A stretch of 64,000 nucleotides of DNA from Sinosporangium siamense (GTDB lineage Bacteria; Actinomycetota; Actinomycetes; Streptosporangiales; Streptosporangiaceae): the NCBI RefSeq assembly GCF_016863435.1, contig NZ_BOOW01000029.1:1-64000 (forward strand), in the 5' to 3' direction. Shown piece by piece: positions 44,461-53,110 of this stretch. Under the pieces are notes generated by a model. It did not search any database. It saw only the letters and a list, made by a program, of their open reading frames with translations, and was not told the DNA's origin. Position numbers and translations under genes: made by a program. Position 1 is the first letter of the stretch, and the number at the start of each line of letters is the position of its first letter.

Positions 44461-44721
44461 TTACGTGAGCGGGGGGTGCGCGGTGCCGAAGGGGCTGTCG
44501 ATGACATATCGCCAGCCCCTGTCCTGGCCCCGGCGGGCGACGTCGGTGGCGGTGCCCTCGATGTGCACGTGCTCGCCGTCCGGGGCCGTGCCGTCGATAG
44601 TCCAGTCGACGACGAGCAGGGCGAGGTCGCCCGCCACATAAGTATGCCGGGGGCGGACGTCGATCAGCAGGCCGAGGCTCAGGAACTCCGCGTTGGCCCG
44701 GCCGATGTCCTCCCCGCTCAC
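44461..44721 (-). pseudogene. SnoaL-like (nuclear transport factor 2 fold) protein, N-terminally truncated
   Basis: The 86-residue frame carries the second half of a SnoaL/YybH-type domain: SGEDIGRANAEFLSLG, VAGDLALLVVDWTIDG, IEGTATDVARRGQDRGWRYV, then IDSPFGTA. Complete members have about 130 residues. Just upstream, another frame on the same strand ends AVFVPHP, which is the sequence expected directly before, so a one-base frameshift near 44735 separates the two; what precedes that is not SnoaL-like. Hence truncated and shifted. Confidence 0.6.
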
Positions 44722-44858
44722 GGGAGCGCCGGGTGTGGGACGAACACCGCACGGGGGCGTTCACTCGGACCGGTCCCGCAGGCGCTGTGGGACTGGGGCG
44801 CCGACTCCGCGTGAGGGCGGTCGCGGGAGGGGCGTGATCGCGCCATACACTCCCACGC

Positions 44859-45422
44859 ATGGCTGACAACGAACTGGGTGTGTTTCCGCGTGCCCAAAAA
44901 GGGGCGGTCACACCCGGGGAGGTGCGGCCCACGGTGCGCGCACTGCTCGAACGGCTCGACCCGACGCCTGCCGTGGTGGTGGATCGGGTGGGCGATGTGC
45001 TGGCGCACACGCGCGGTTATGCGCGGCTGGCGGGGCCTCTGGGGCTGCTGGAGGGGCGTCCGCCCAATCTGTCGCGTTATGTGTTCACCGACAAGCGGGC
45101 CCGCCGGGCCTTTCCCGAGTGGGGACGGCTCGCCGACCACCGGGCCAAAGACCTGCGGGCCGCGGTGGCGCTCGGCGACCCGAGGGCGGTGGCCCTCGCC
45201 GAGGAGCTGTCCTCGAACGCCGGGGTCGGGTTCAGCGGCCGTTACCAGGCGTGGCCCGCCATGCCCGCCCGCACCGGTGTGGAGCGGTGGGCGCACCCGG
45301 AGGCGGGGGAGTTGCTCCTGGCCTACGAGAGCCTCGATCTGGCCGACGGGGACGAGCGGCGGCTGATCGTCTATCTGCCCGCCGACGACGCCACCTCGGC
45401 CGCGCTCGACCGGCTGACGTGA
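44859..45422 (+). CDS. MmyB-like regulator lacking its HTH domain (in-frame internal deletion)
   Basis: A 187-residue protein. Residues about 24-185 are the MmyB-like ligand-binding domain: VRALLERLDPTPAVVVDRVG, NLSRYVFTDKRARRAFPEW and ERWAHPEAGELLLAYESLDL. Family members begin with a 10-residue leader and then an XRE HTH of about 85 residues. Here the leader MADNELGVF is present but is followed within 12 residues by the ligand domain, so the whole DNA-binding domain is gone while the frame is preserved. The product cannot bind DNA by itself; it might titrate ligand or a partner, or be a relic. Confidence 0.75.
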   Translation: MADNELGVFPRAQKGAVTPGEVRPTVRALLERLDPTPAVVVDRVGDVLAHTRGYARLAGPLGLLEGRPPNLSRYVFTDKRARRAFPEWGRLADHRAKDLRAAVALGDPRAVALAEELSSNAGVGFSGRYQAWPAMPARTGVERWAHPEAGELLLAYESLDLADGDERRLIVYLPADDATSAALDRLT

Positions 45423-45479
45423 GGTCGCCCGCTGGGCCTGTTGCCGCCGGGGCCGCGTCCCGGGGATGATCGGACCGCC

Positions 45480-46022
45480 ATGACTAGCGACCTCCCTTCC
45501 CAAAGCCGTGATCCCGGGCGTGACCGCCGGCGAACCCTCCTCAGCACCTTTCGTCCCGGCCAGGTACGCCGGGGCACCGTAACGTCGATCCCTCATTTCG
45601 GGGTGTTTGTGGATTTAGGGGGTGTGGATGGGTTGATCAACGTGGCGGAGTTGTCCTGGACCCACTACAACCACCCAGGTGAGATCGTCGAGGTGGGCCA
45701 GGAGATCACCGTGGAGGTCCTCCACGTGGACATGGCGCGTGAGCGGATGTCGTTGTCGTTGCGGGCCCTGCGGGAGAACCCGTGGCCGGAGTTCCGCCGG
45801 GCGCACCGGAACGGTCCGGTCGTGGTGGGGGAGGTCACGAGGCTTGCGCCGTTCGGGGTGTTTGTGCGCGTCGCCGATGGTTTCAATGGGCTTGTGCACA
45901 ACGACGCGCTGGGCGACCTGCAGGTGCGGCTGGGGGACGAGCTGCGGGTCAGGGTGGTCGACGTCGACCCCGATCGGCGGCGCATCAGGTTGTCCCTCGC
46001 GGAGGCCGGCCGCGACGGTTAG
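45480..46022 (+). CDS. S1-domain RNA-binding protein (two S1 repeats)
   Basis: A 180-residue protein with two S1 folds: GTVTSIPHFGVFVDLGGVDG with INVAELSWTHYNHP (about 33-100), and GEVTRLAPFGVFVRVADGF with NGLVHNDALGDLQV (about 115-175). Each ends in the usual R(M/I)SLSL-type strand. Actinomycetes carry such small S1 proteins besides ribosomal S1; they bind RNA, perhaps aiding translation or stress response. ATG 45480. Confidence 0.9.
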   Translation: MTSDLPSQSRDPGRDRRRTLLSTFRPGQVRRGTVTSIPHFGVFVDLGGVDGLINVAELSWTHYNHPGEIVEVGQEITVEVLHVDMARERMSLSLRALRENPWPEFRRAHRNGPVVVGEVTRLAPFGVFVRVADGFNGLVHNDALGDLQVRLGDELRVRVVDVDPDRRRIRLSLAEAGRDG

Positions 46023-46126
46023 CGGTGCGGGCTCGCTTATGTCCGCGGACGTGAGTTCACCGACGGTATCCGTTCGTTGCCGCCCGCGCCCCGAACGAAT
46101 GCACACTTAGTGAGTGATGTGGCCGT

Positions 46127-47353
46127 CTATCGCGCCAGTCGCGCCGCACGGGCCGAGAGGTGGCGACGTTCGGGGGAACTGGTGGTACGGCGCGCCGCCT
46201 CGCGGTAAGACTCGGCGGCCGCCGCGCGGTCGCCGAGAAGTTCGAGAAGGTGAGCTCGGGTCGCGGCGAGGCGGTGGTGGCGGGCCATACGCTTGTCGGA
46301 CTCCAGCCCGGCGAGGAGGGCCAGACCGGCGGCGGGGCCGTACACCATGGCGGTGGCGACCGCCCGGTTGAGAGTGACGACGGGGCCCGGAGCGACACGT
46401 TCCAGCAGCTCGTAGAAGACGAGGATCTGCGGCCAGTCCGTGGCGTCCACATCGTCCGCCTCGTCGTGGATCGCGGCGATGGCCGCCTGGAGCTGATAGG
46501 GACCGACCTGTCCGCGCGGCAACGCCTGCCCGACCAGCTCGACGCCTTCGGCGATGAGCGCCCGGTCCCAGAGCGCGCGATCCTGCTCGGCCAGCGGCAC
46601 GAGGTCGCCGCGGGAGGTGGTGCGGGCGGGCCTGCGTGCGTCGGTGAGCAGCATGAGGGCGAGCAGCCCGGTCACCTCGGCTTCGTCCGGCAGCAGGCGG
46701 TGCAGGAGCCGGGTGAGCCGGATGGCCTCGGCCGACAACGCGGGCGCGGTCAGATCGGCGCCGACGGTGGCGGTGTAGCCCTCGTTGAAGATGAGATAGA
46801 GCACGTGCGTGACCGCCTCGACGTCGGTCACGCCGGGCTCGCCGAACGCGACGCCCTTGACGGTCTGCTTGGCCCGGCTGATGCGCTGCGCCATGGTCGC
46901 CTCCGGCACGAGGAAGGCGGCGGCGATCTGCGCGGTGGTGAGACCGCCGACGGCGCGTAACGTCAGGGCGATGCGGCTGCCGATCGCCAGAGCGGGATGA
47001 CAGCACAGGAACAGCAGCGCCAGCGAGTCGTCCCTGTCGGCCTGCGGGTCGGCGTCGGCGGGCCGGCTGAGCAGCTCCGACTGGGGTGTGGCGAACATGA
47101 TGCGGTCCTCGCGGTCGCGCCGCGCCCGCTCACTGCGCACCTGGTCGATCAGTTTGCGGTTGGCGACCGTCAGCAACCAGCCGCGTGGGTTGCCGGGCAC
47201 GCCGTCGACCGCCCACTGGAGGGCGGCGGCGAGCAGCGCCTCCTGCACGGCGTCCTCGCTCGCGTCGAACTGCCCGTGCCTGCGCACAAGCGCACCGAGG
47301 ACCTGCGGCGCGAGATCGCGCAGCAGATCCTCGATCCGGGGGCCTGAACTCAC
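46127..47353 (-). CDS. ECF42-type RNA polymerase sigma factor with C-terminal TPR-like domain
   Basis: A 408-residue sigma factor. Region 2 spans DASEDAVQEALLAAAL to RGWLLTVANRKLIDQ, region 4 is GGLTTAQIAAAFLVPEATMA followed by QRISRAKQT, and the C-terminal 230 residues form the DUF6596/TPR-like extension (YLIFNEGYTATVG, LTRLLHRLLPDE, AVATAMVYGPAAGLAL). This is the ECF42 layout, in which the extension replaces an anti-sigma factor. GTG 47353 overlaps the stop of the DGPF gene by 4 nt, which is the typical partner. Confidence 0.93.
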   Translation of the reverse strand: MSSGPRIEDLLRDLAPQVLGALVRRHGQFDASEDAVQEALLAAALQWAVDGVPGNPRGWLLTVANRKLIDQVRSERARRDREDRIMFATPQSELLSRPADADPQADRDDSLALLFLCCHPALAIGSRIALTLRAVGGLTTAQIAAAFLVPEATMAQRISRAKQTVKGVAFGEPGVTDVEAVTHVLYLIFNEGYTATVGADLTAPALSAEAIRLTRLLHRLLPDEAEVTGLLALMLLTDARRPARTTSRGDLVPLAEQDRALWDRALIAEGVELVGQALPRGQVGPYQLQAAIAAIHDEADDVDATDWPQILVFYELLERVAPGPVVTLNRAVATAMVYGPAAGLALLAGLESDKRMARHHRLAATRAHLLELLGDRAAAAESYREAARRTTSSPERRHLSARAARLAR

Positions 47354-47712
47354 AGGTCCGCTGCCGCCTCGTGCAGGATCGGCCACACCTCGATGGGGTC
47401 GACGTCCGCGGACGGCATCTCCGCCGCGATCTCCAACGCCCGCTCCTCGCTCTCGACGTCGAGCAGATAGAAGCTGGCCATGTATTCCTTGGTCTCCAGG
47501 TAGGGACCGTCGGTCACCGCCGGGGCGCCGCCCTCACGCCGCACGAGCCGGGCCGCGACCACGTCGGCCAGACCGTAGGCGCCCAGCAGCTCGCCCGTCT
47601 CGCGGTACTTGGTGTTGAAGGCGTCCTGGCGGGCGATGAAGACGGGCCATTCCTCGGCGGGGATGGAGTTCCACTTCTCCTGGTTGCCGTAGATCATCAG
47701 CAGATATTTCAT
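47350..47712 (-). CDS. YCII-related DGPF-domain protein
   Basis: A 120-residue ferredoxin-like protein with the namesake motif DGPYLETKE at about residue 72 and YLLMIYGNQEKW at the start. DGPF proteins are regularly encoded with ECF42 sigma factors, though their biochemical role is unclear. ATG 47712 is preceded by GGAAGGG. It is the first gene of the two-gene operon and is divergent from the secreted beta-propeller gene. Confidence 0.9.
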   Translation of the reverse strand: MKYLLMIYGNQEKWNSIPAEEWPVFIARQDAFNTKYRETGELLGAYGLADVVAARLVRREGGAPAVTDGPYLETKEYMASFYLLDVESEERALEIAAEMPSADVDPIEVWPILHEAAADL

Positions 47713-47963
47713 GAGAGACCCTTCCTGTGCTTGCTTGTCACCCCTTGGTCGGAGCGGGAGTCGGGTCCTCGACATCCGAAAGGACAAATTCTGCCCGAAG
47801 TACGGCAGAGCCAAAACGACAGCGGCCGGGCGGTAGACGCGGCCCCGGACATCCAAATACCGAAGCCGAGGCGCCCATCCACCTGGGCACCGTATGCAAT
47901 CGATCCCACACTTTGTGTGCATAAAGGGTTGATCATCAAGCGGATCACGGAGAGACTTCAGGC

Positions 47964-49247
47964 ATGCTCCGGAGATCAAAAGCCCTGCTAGTGGCCCTTT
48001 TAACCGTGTTTGTCCTAGGTGCTGCGGATCCCCACGGGGAACCGTACGAAGTGTGGCTTGTCGACCAGTCCGACACCAACGGGCTCACCTACGGCGGCAC
48101 CGTACACATCTACCGCGGCGCCCGAGCCGTCCCAACCCAGACCATCGACCTCGGCGCGGCCACCTCCACCCTCTGCCAGGCCCGGACAGGCCGAAACCCG
48201 GTCCGGCCGCACATGATCGTCTTCAACCAGAAGAACACCCACGCGGCGATCTCCTTCGTGGCCAGCGGGCACGTCGCCCTGATCGACACCCGCACCCGGC
48301 AGCCCGTCGGCTGCGTGTCCACCGAGGTGGGCGCGGGCGGCGCCCGGCAGGCCCACGCCATCTGGCCGACGGAGGACGACCGCTACCTGCTCGTCGCCAA
48401 CCAGAACGGCAAGAAGATCGAACGCGTCCGCACCGAATACGCCACGAACACCTTCACCCCCGAACCCGCCGCGACCGTCGACCTGGCCGGCTGCACGACC
48501 CCCAACGGCGCCCCCTGCCAGAGCGTCGACTTGCGGCCGGACAACGCGCCCATCTGCCCCTACATCGGCAGCGACAACGGCCCGCTGTTCGTGAGCCTGC
48601 GCGGCGGCGGCATGCTGGTGCTGAACTGGCGGACCACACCGATGGCGATCGTCGCGGAATACGACAAGCACAACATCCCCAATAACGGCTGCGGATTCGC
48701 CGAGGCGAAGGGGAAGATCTTCGGCGACGGGGGCGGAGGCACGGCCAACCACCTGGACGGCTTCAGCGTCTTCCGGCTGCCGATGACCGGCTACTCCGCC
48801 ACGAACCCGCCCAACACGCCTGCCGTAGAGCGCCTGTTCGACGACCACTCGCCCAACCGGGACGCCCACGGCACGGCGGTGACACGGGGAGAGCGCTACG
48901 TGTGGGTCGCCGACCGGGCGTCCAACGTCGCCGAGGTCTTCGACGCCCGCTCGGGAGCACGGGTCAACACGATCAACCTGGTCTCGCCGTACTCCGCGGA
49001 TCCCACGGTCGACCTGCTCGACATTTCGCCCGACGGGAAGTGGATCTTCGCTTCGACCCGCGGACCCAACCCGCTGTCGGGCGACCCGCACGCCTCCCAC
49101 GGCACCGACCCGGGCATGCTGGTCATCCGGGTCACCGATGGCGGCCGCTCGGGTGAGGTGCGAGGGCTGGCCCGCATCACCAACATCGACGCGGGCGGCG
49201 TGCAACGAGCCGACGGCCACGGCATCCGGCTGCGCACGATCCCGTAG
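47964..49247 (+). CDS. Secreted beta-propeller protein (YncE/lactonase-like repeats)
   Basis: A 427-residue protein. The N-terminus is a signal peptide (ALLVALLTVFVLGAA). The rest has repeats of beta-propeller blades: VASGHVALIDTRTRQPVGCV, YLLVANQNGKKIERV, RYVWVADRASNVAEVFDARS, and LLDISPDGKWIFASTRGP. Six or more Cys suggest disulfides outside the cell. Blades of this kind occur in YncE and in quinoprotein-like domains; no enzymatic residue set is clear. A strong terminator follows. Confidence 0.85.
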   Translation: MLRRSKALLVALLTVFVLGAADPHGEPYEVWLVDQSDTNGLTYGGTVHIYRGARAVPTQTIDLGAATSTLCQARTGRNPVRPHMIVFNQKNTHAAISFVASGHVALIDTRTRQPVGCVSTEVGAGGARQAHAIWPTEDDRYLLVANQNGKKIERVRTEYATNTFTPEPAATVDLAGCTTPNGAPCQSVDLRPDNAPICPYIGSDNGPLFVSLRGGGMLVLNWRTTPMAIVAEYDKHNIPNNGCGFAEAKGKIFGDGGGGTANHLDGFSVFRLPMTGYSATNPPNTPAVERLFDDHSPNRDAHGTAVTRGERYVWVADRASNVAEVFDARSGARVNTINLVSPYSADPTVDLLDISPDGKWIFASTRGPNPLSGDPHASHGTDPGMLVIRVTDGGRSGEVRGLARITNIDAGGVQRADGHGIRLRTIP

Positions 49248-49253
49248 TTCCGG

Positions 49254-49307
49254 GGTGAGGACGGGGGACTCGGCGGCAACCTCGCCGCCGAGTCCCCCAT
49301 CCTCACC
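49254..49307. terminator. Long hairpin terminator after the beta-propeller gene
   Basis: Arms 49254-49277 and 49284-49307 are complementary over 24 nt with a single mismatch, around a 6-nt loop. It starts 6 nt after the stop codon. Its stem is far longer than usual, and it could terminate from both directions. Confidence 0.85.
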
Positions 49308-49472
49308 TGCCACTTCGCCCTCTCGGGGCGGCGGGCGGACGTCGGCCGGGTCGGGATCGGTGGCTTCGGAGATATGCGGCCCGGCTGCCTGTTTGACCTC
49401 AACCGTGCTTGAGATTGCACGATGTCGTCACCGGGGGGCCGCCCCCCACATCCGACCTTGAGGGGTGTTTCC

Positions 49473-49835
49473 GTGAGCACGGATTCCGGTTTCTATTCCA
49501 TCATCGACTACACCGTCGATGGCTCTGACACACAGCGTGAACTTGTGGAGGCCTTTGCGGAGATTCAGGAGCGGTGGGTGCGTTTCTATCCCGGCTACCG
49601 CTCGGCCCGCTTCCATGTGAGCACCGACGGCACCCGCGTGTACAACATCGTGCATTGGGCGAGCGAGGCGGACTATCGCCACTTCGTGGAAACCTCCGAC
49701 ACCGACGGCCGGATAGCCGCCATCGGTAAGGCACTCGAGGGCCTGTCCGGCAAAGCCGAACCACGCATGACCGGCGCCCCCACCTACACCGTCGTCCGCG
49801 AAATCGCCCCCGGGCCCCAGCGCCTGGACGCCTGA
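49473..49835 (+). CDS. Antibiotic biosynthesis monooxygenase (ABM) domain protein
   Basis: A 120-residue protein with an ABM-type fold: YSIIDYTVDGSDTQREL (strand and helix), ERWVRFYPGYRSARFHVSTD and RVYNIVHWASEADYRHFVET. The repetition of W/Y/F at strand ends fits the heme- or quinone-binding branch. GTG 49473 follows GAGGGG. It lies 70 nt before the FrnE gene on the same strand. Function unknown beyond the family. Confidence 0.85.
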   Translation: MSTDSGFYSIIDYTVDGSDTQRELVEAFAEIQERWVRFYPGYRSARFHVSTDGTRVYNIVHWASEADYRHFVETSDTDGRIAAIGKALEGLSGKAEPRMTGAPTYTVVREIAPGPQRLDA

Positions 49836-49905
49836 TAACCCGGCGCCTGTGCCCGACACCAGGCGAACCCCTGGCCATGAACCACGAGCACTGTCGAGGA
49901 AATCC

Positions 49906-50553
49906 ATGAAGCTCGAGATATACGCCGATGTGCTGTGCCCCTGGTGCTACATCGGCAAAAGACGCCTGACGGCCGCGTTGGCCGAGCACACCGACCGCGA
50001 CCAGGTAGAGATCATCTGGCGCAGCTTTGAACTCGCCCCAGACGGAAGCCGTACCCCCGGCCCGACCGCAGCGGAGGCCATGACCGGCTGGTGGGGCGAC
50101 CAGGCTCCCGCCCGCATAGCCCGGATCCAGTCGCTGGGCGCGGCGGAGGGCCTGGAGCTGAACCTGCATCTCGCTCGCCCGGTGAACACCTTCGACGCAC
50201 ACCGCCTGATCAAGCTGGCCGCCGACCGCGACCGGGCCGACCAGATGATGGAGCTCCTGCTGCACGGCTATCACACAGAGGGACTCAACGTGGCCGATGC
50301 ACAGGTCCTACAACGCCTGGCCGGCGAAGCAGGCCTGAACGGCGACGAAGTGCGCGCCGTCCTGGCCGGTGACGACTACGTCGAACAGGTGCACACCGAC
50401 CGGCGCCGCGCCGCCGAACACGGCGTTACCGGCGTCCCCAACCTGGTGATCGACGGCCGGCCACCGGTCTCCGGAGTCCAGCCCGTCGCCGACCTGCAAA
50501 AGCTATTGGGAGTACGGACCGACCAGCTCACACAGCGTCCCGGCCAGGCATGA
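49906..50553 (+). CDS. DsbA-family oxidoreductase, FrnE type
   Basis: A 215-residue thioredoxin-fold protein with helical insert. Active site CPWC in YADVLCPWCYIGKRRL (residues 11-14), cis-Pro loop GVTGVPNLVIDG, and FDAHRLIKLAADRDRAD in the insert, all typical of FrnE. No signal peptide, so it works in the cytosol, on disulfides or polyketide-like substrates. A second FrnE-type gene is at 24414. ATG preceded by GAGGAAA. Confidence 0.93.
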   Translation: MKLEIYADVLCPWCYIGKRRLTAALAEHTDRDQVEIIWRSFELAPDGSRTPGPTAAEAMTGWWGDQAPARIARIQSLGAAEGLELNLHLARPVNTFDAHRLIKLAADRDRADQMMELLLHGYHTEGLNVADAQVLQRLAGEAGLNGDEVRAVLAGDDYVEQVHTDRRRAAEHGVTGVPNLVIDGRPPVSGVQPVADLQKLLGVRTDQLTQRPGQA

Positions 50554-50967
50554 CCAGCCTCTTGCACCCTCCGCGCGCCTGCTGAGGGGCCGATCCCGGC
50601 GGCGAGCACCGCGCGGTCGACTGCGGGCCTGGCCGGCCAGGTCGCCGATCTTCAGCGGCTCGTGCTTCGATCCGGATGTCAGCCGGTCTCGGATCCGCGC
50701 AGACGGTGTGGCGCGTGGTCTGGAGGGGCGCTCGTATGGACAGTCAGCCGGGCGAGGGCGGGTGCCAGTCGCGGATCACCGGATGTCCGCCGCGGCAGTC
50801 AGGTGGTTCACCGGCTCCGCGGGCTCCCTGGTGGCGCTGTGGCGCCGTTCAACTGCGAGCTCCTCCGCGGTCGACGTCATGCGTACGGCGGCAGCCGTAC
50901 GGTTGTGGCGGGTCCGGAATCGGGCTGGATGTCATCCTTGGAGCATCGTTGTAAGGTCGGTCGGTCC
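50554..50967. other. Intergenic region, 414 bp
   Basis: The stretch lies between the FrnE gene and the convergent GPP34 gene. Open frames present lack ribosome sites and family similarity. An unusual CGTACGGCGGCAGCCGTACG hairpin lies at 50881-50900, and could be a terminator for one or both genes. Nothing else supported. Confidence 0.45.
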
Positions 50968-51726
50968 CTAGGTCCGGGGAAGCACGGTCGCCGCGATGAT
51001 GACGTTGTTGACGATGGTCGCGGTGACGGTGCGCGCAACCGCTTCGGCGGCGGCTCCGGCTCCCCAGTTGCCTCGCTCGAGTTCCTTGGCGCGGGTGATC
51101 ACGGGGGAGGTCCAGGGGATCTCAGGGTCGAACTGGGGAAGCGTCCCGCTTCCTGAAAGCAGTGCCGCGAGCGCGGCGACACGGGGCTGTGGTTCCACGC
51201 CCTCGACAAGCACGTCACGGACGTCCTCAAGGAGCCGGGACCGGCGCCCGCTTCCACCGTCCTCGAGGACCGCCATGTCGAACAGGCCAAGCGCCTTACG
51301 GCTTCCGCGGCGGATGTCGCCGCGTTCGACGAGCCTGTCGAGCAGCGGGCCACGCAATGTCGGCCCGATCGCGGCGAGCACCGTCTGGACGCCCCTGGGC
51401 TTTTCGGAGAGGTAGTCCCACGCGAAGCGGAGGATGTCATCCGACGGCGGGCGATCCTCGATCGCCTCCACCTGCGTCGTCCCGCCCCAGCCGGAACGGG
51501 TCCGGACATGGTCGCCGAGCCCGAGATCCGCGAGCACCGCTCCCGCGAGAGGGTAGAAGAGCGTGTTCTCGCCTGCGATGGTCCCGGTGCCGGACTGGAG
51601 GCCGGAGTCCGGCTGGAACAGGAGGAGCAGGAGATCCTCCGCCAGGGTCGGCGCCCCGAGCCGTTTCGCCTCGCCTGGCGTCCCGGTCTCGCCGCCGACG
51701 AACGGCTCGTCAGGTTGTTGATTCAT
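50968..51726 (-). CDS. GPP34 (GOLPH3-like) family protein
   Basis: A 252-residue protein of the GOLPH3/VPS74 fold: LAEDLLLLLFQPDSG near residue 28, YPLAGAVLADLGL, DDILRFAWDYLSEKPRGV, and LLDRLVERGDIRR, with AALAALLSGSG near the C-terminus. Eukaryotic members bind phosphoinositides; actinomycetes have multiple copies whose role is unclear, sometimes beside antibiotic genes. GGAACGACCG precedes ATG 51726. It may be cotranscribed with the small membrane protein and MerR genes upstream. Confidence 0.88.
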   Translation of the reverse strand: MNQQPDEPFVGGETGTPGEAKRLGAPTLAEDLLLLLFQPDSGLQSGTGTIAGENTLFYPLAGAVLADLGLGDHVRTRSGWGGTTQVEAIEDRPPSDDILRFAWDYLSEKPRGVQTVLAAIGPTLRGPLLDRLVERGDIRRGSRKALGLFDMAVLEDGGSGRRSRLLEDVRDVLVEGVEPQPRVAALAALLSGSGTLPQFDPEIPWTSPVITRAKELERGNWGAGAAAEAVARTVTATIVNNVIIAATVLPRT

Positions 51727-51809
51727 CGGTCGTTCCTTTCTGTCGTGGACCGGTTCTCTCGTCGATCGGGATGGCGCCGACGTCACGATAAAGGTCTGCC
51801 GCGGTGTGT

Positions 51810-51995
51810 TCAGGTCGGCAGGGTGGTCGTGAGCATGCCCCAGGTCAGGGTCGTGGTGGCGGTCGCCCAGAGAACGATCGCCACCGCATGCCACAGCAGG
51901 ACTCGATGGGGTTCACGAGGGCTCCTCGGGCTGCGTCTCGCGGATATCGCGATCTGTTTCGACTCAGTCCAGTAGAGACCGTGTTCTTGGAACAT
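51810..51995 (-). CDS. Small single-span membrane protein
   Basis: A 61-residue protein with a charged N-terminal half (WTESKQIAISARRSPRSPRE) and one transmembrane segment (VLLWHAVAIVLWATATTTLT). AAGGGG precedes ATG 51995. It lies between the MerR and GPP34 genes on the same strand, which supports a real gene in one operon, but I do not recognise a family. Confidence 0.5.
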   Translation of the reverse strand: MFQEHGLYWTESKQIAISARRSPRSPREPHRVLLWHAVAIVLWATATTTLTWGMLTTTLPT

Positions 51996-52020
51996 GGTCA
52001 AACCCCTTGGGAGGCGACGG

Positions 52021-52749
52021 TCAGGCGTCGCCGTCCGCCTCCCGCGCGAGGATGCCGGCGCGGTGAAGCACATCGAGCTGGGCGGTGCTGTACAGCTCGA
52101 TCAACGCTTCGGTGAACGTCTGCCGCGTGACATGCTCACTCTTCGACAGATGTGCCGCCGGATCGCTCAGCCAGGGATAGTCGATGAGGTGCTGTGCGAG
52201 GATCGGCGCGAGCCTCTCGGCGAGGCGCTGCCGGGTCGCCTCGTCCGCGTCAGGCGTCAAGGCGTCGATGTCGGCGCCGATGGAGCCGATGTCGGCCTCC
52301 ACGATGCGCCGTAGGTCCGCCATCGCATCCTCGTCGTAGAGCTGCGTGTAGATGTGGATGATCGAGCTATCGGCCTCGGACAGGCGTGAAGCGACGGACT
52401 CGAACCCCGCCGGCACATCGACCGGCGCGCTTTCGCGCAGGATGGCAGCGATGTCGGACCGGGCTTTCTGCAGGCGCTCGATGCTCGCCGCGAGTTCGGC
52501 GTCGAGCTGTCGCAGTGCATCCCGGGTGCTGTCCCCGCCCGCGCCGACTTCTCCGATCTGCGAGAGCGGCACGCCGAGCTCCGCGAGCCGCCGGATGCGC
52601 AGAAGGCGCACGAGATCCTGCACCCCGTATTGTTTGTATCCGTTGTACCTGCGCTCGGGCTCGTCGAGCAGGCCGAGCCGGTGGTAGTGCCGAATGGTGT
52701 TCACCGTGGTGCCGGCGAGTTCCGCGAGTTCGCGTGTACTCCAGGCCAC
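52021..52749 (-). CDS. MerR-family transcriptional regulator
   Basis: A 242-residue regulator. The N-terminal winged helix is STRELAELAGTTVNTIRHYH, RLGLLDEPERRYNGYKQY, then VQDLVRLLRIRRLAELGVPL. A coiled-coil (about 75-105) and a larger C-terminal effector domain follow (HIYTQLYDEDAMADLRRI, IELYSTAQLDVLHRAG). Start GTG 52749. It lies upstream of the small membrane protein and GPP34 genes, which it may control. Confidence 0.92.
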   Translation of the reverse strand: MAWSTRELAELAGTTVNTIRHYHRLGLLDEPERRYNGYKQYGVQDLVRLLRIRRLAELGVPLSQIGEVGAGGDSTRDALRQLDAELAASIERLQKARSDIAAILRESAPVDVPAGFESVASRLSEADSSIIHIYTQLYDEDAMADLRRIVEADIGSIGADIDALTPDADEATRQRLAERLAPILAQHLIDYPWLSDPAAHLSKSEHVTRQTFTEALIELYSTAQLDVLHRAGILAREADGDA

Positions 52750-53110
52750 GTCTTCACCTTTCCACGCTCAGGGCGCGTTGTCGTCTCGCCCGCCGGCATT
52801 TCAGGTCCAGCGGATACGTCGCCGCAGGTGCTGAAAGAGACCGTAGCCGACCGCATGAGGGATTGGCCGAGGCGCTCCTCCATGGAGCGGTTCGGACCAC
52901 GACCCTTTCCGAGGGCCATCCTGGATGCCTGACAGTGCATGGCACGCTGTCGGTAGGCGACGGAGGTCGGCCCGCGCGTGATCTGCTCGCCGGCTGGCGG
53001 AACGATGCGGGCCGACGCCTTGAGCGGGTACAACAGAGTAGGGCCGGTCGGCAATTCCGCGGGAACATTTCTCCAAGACCGACAGTCGACCGCCCATGCA
53101 TAGTCTCCGT
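52750..53110. other. Intergenic region, 361 bp
   Basis: Between the MerR gene and a truncated hydrolase on the other strand. Several short frames exist on both strands, none with a ribosome site and recognisable family. It may contain decayed coding sequence, given the relic next to it, but I cannot identify it. Confidence 0.4.

Noticed and set aside
24414-50553. The two FrnE-type genes as a duplicated pair
   Set aside because: Their sequences differ too much outside the active site and cis-Pro loop; ordinary family members.
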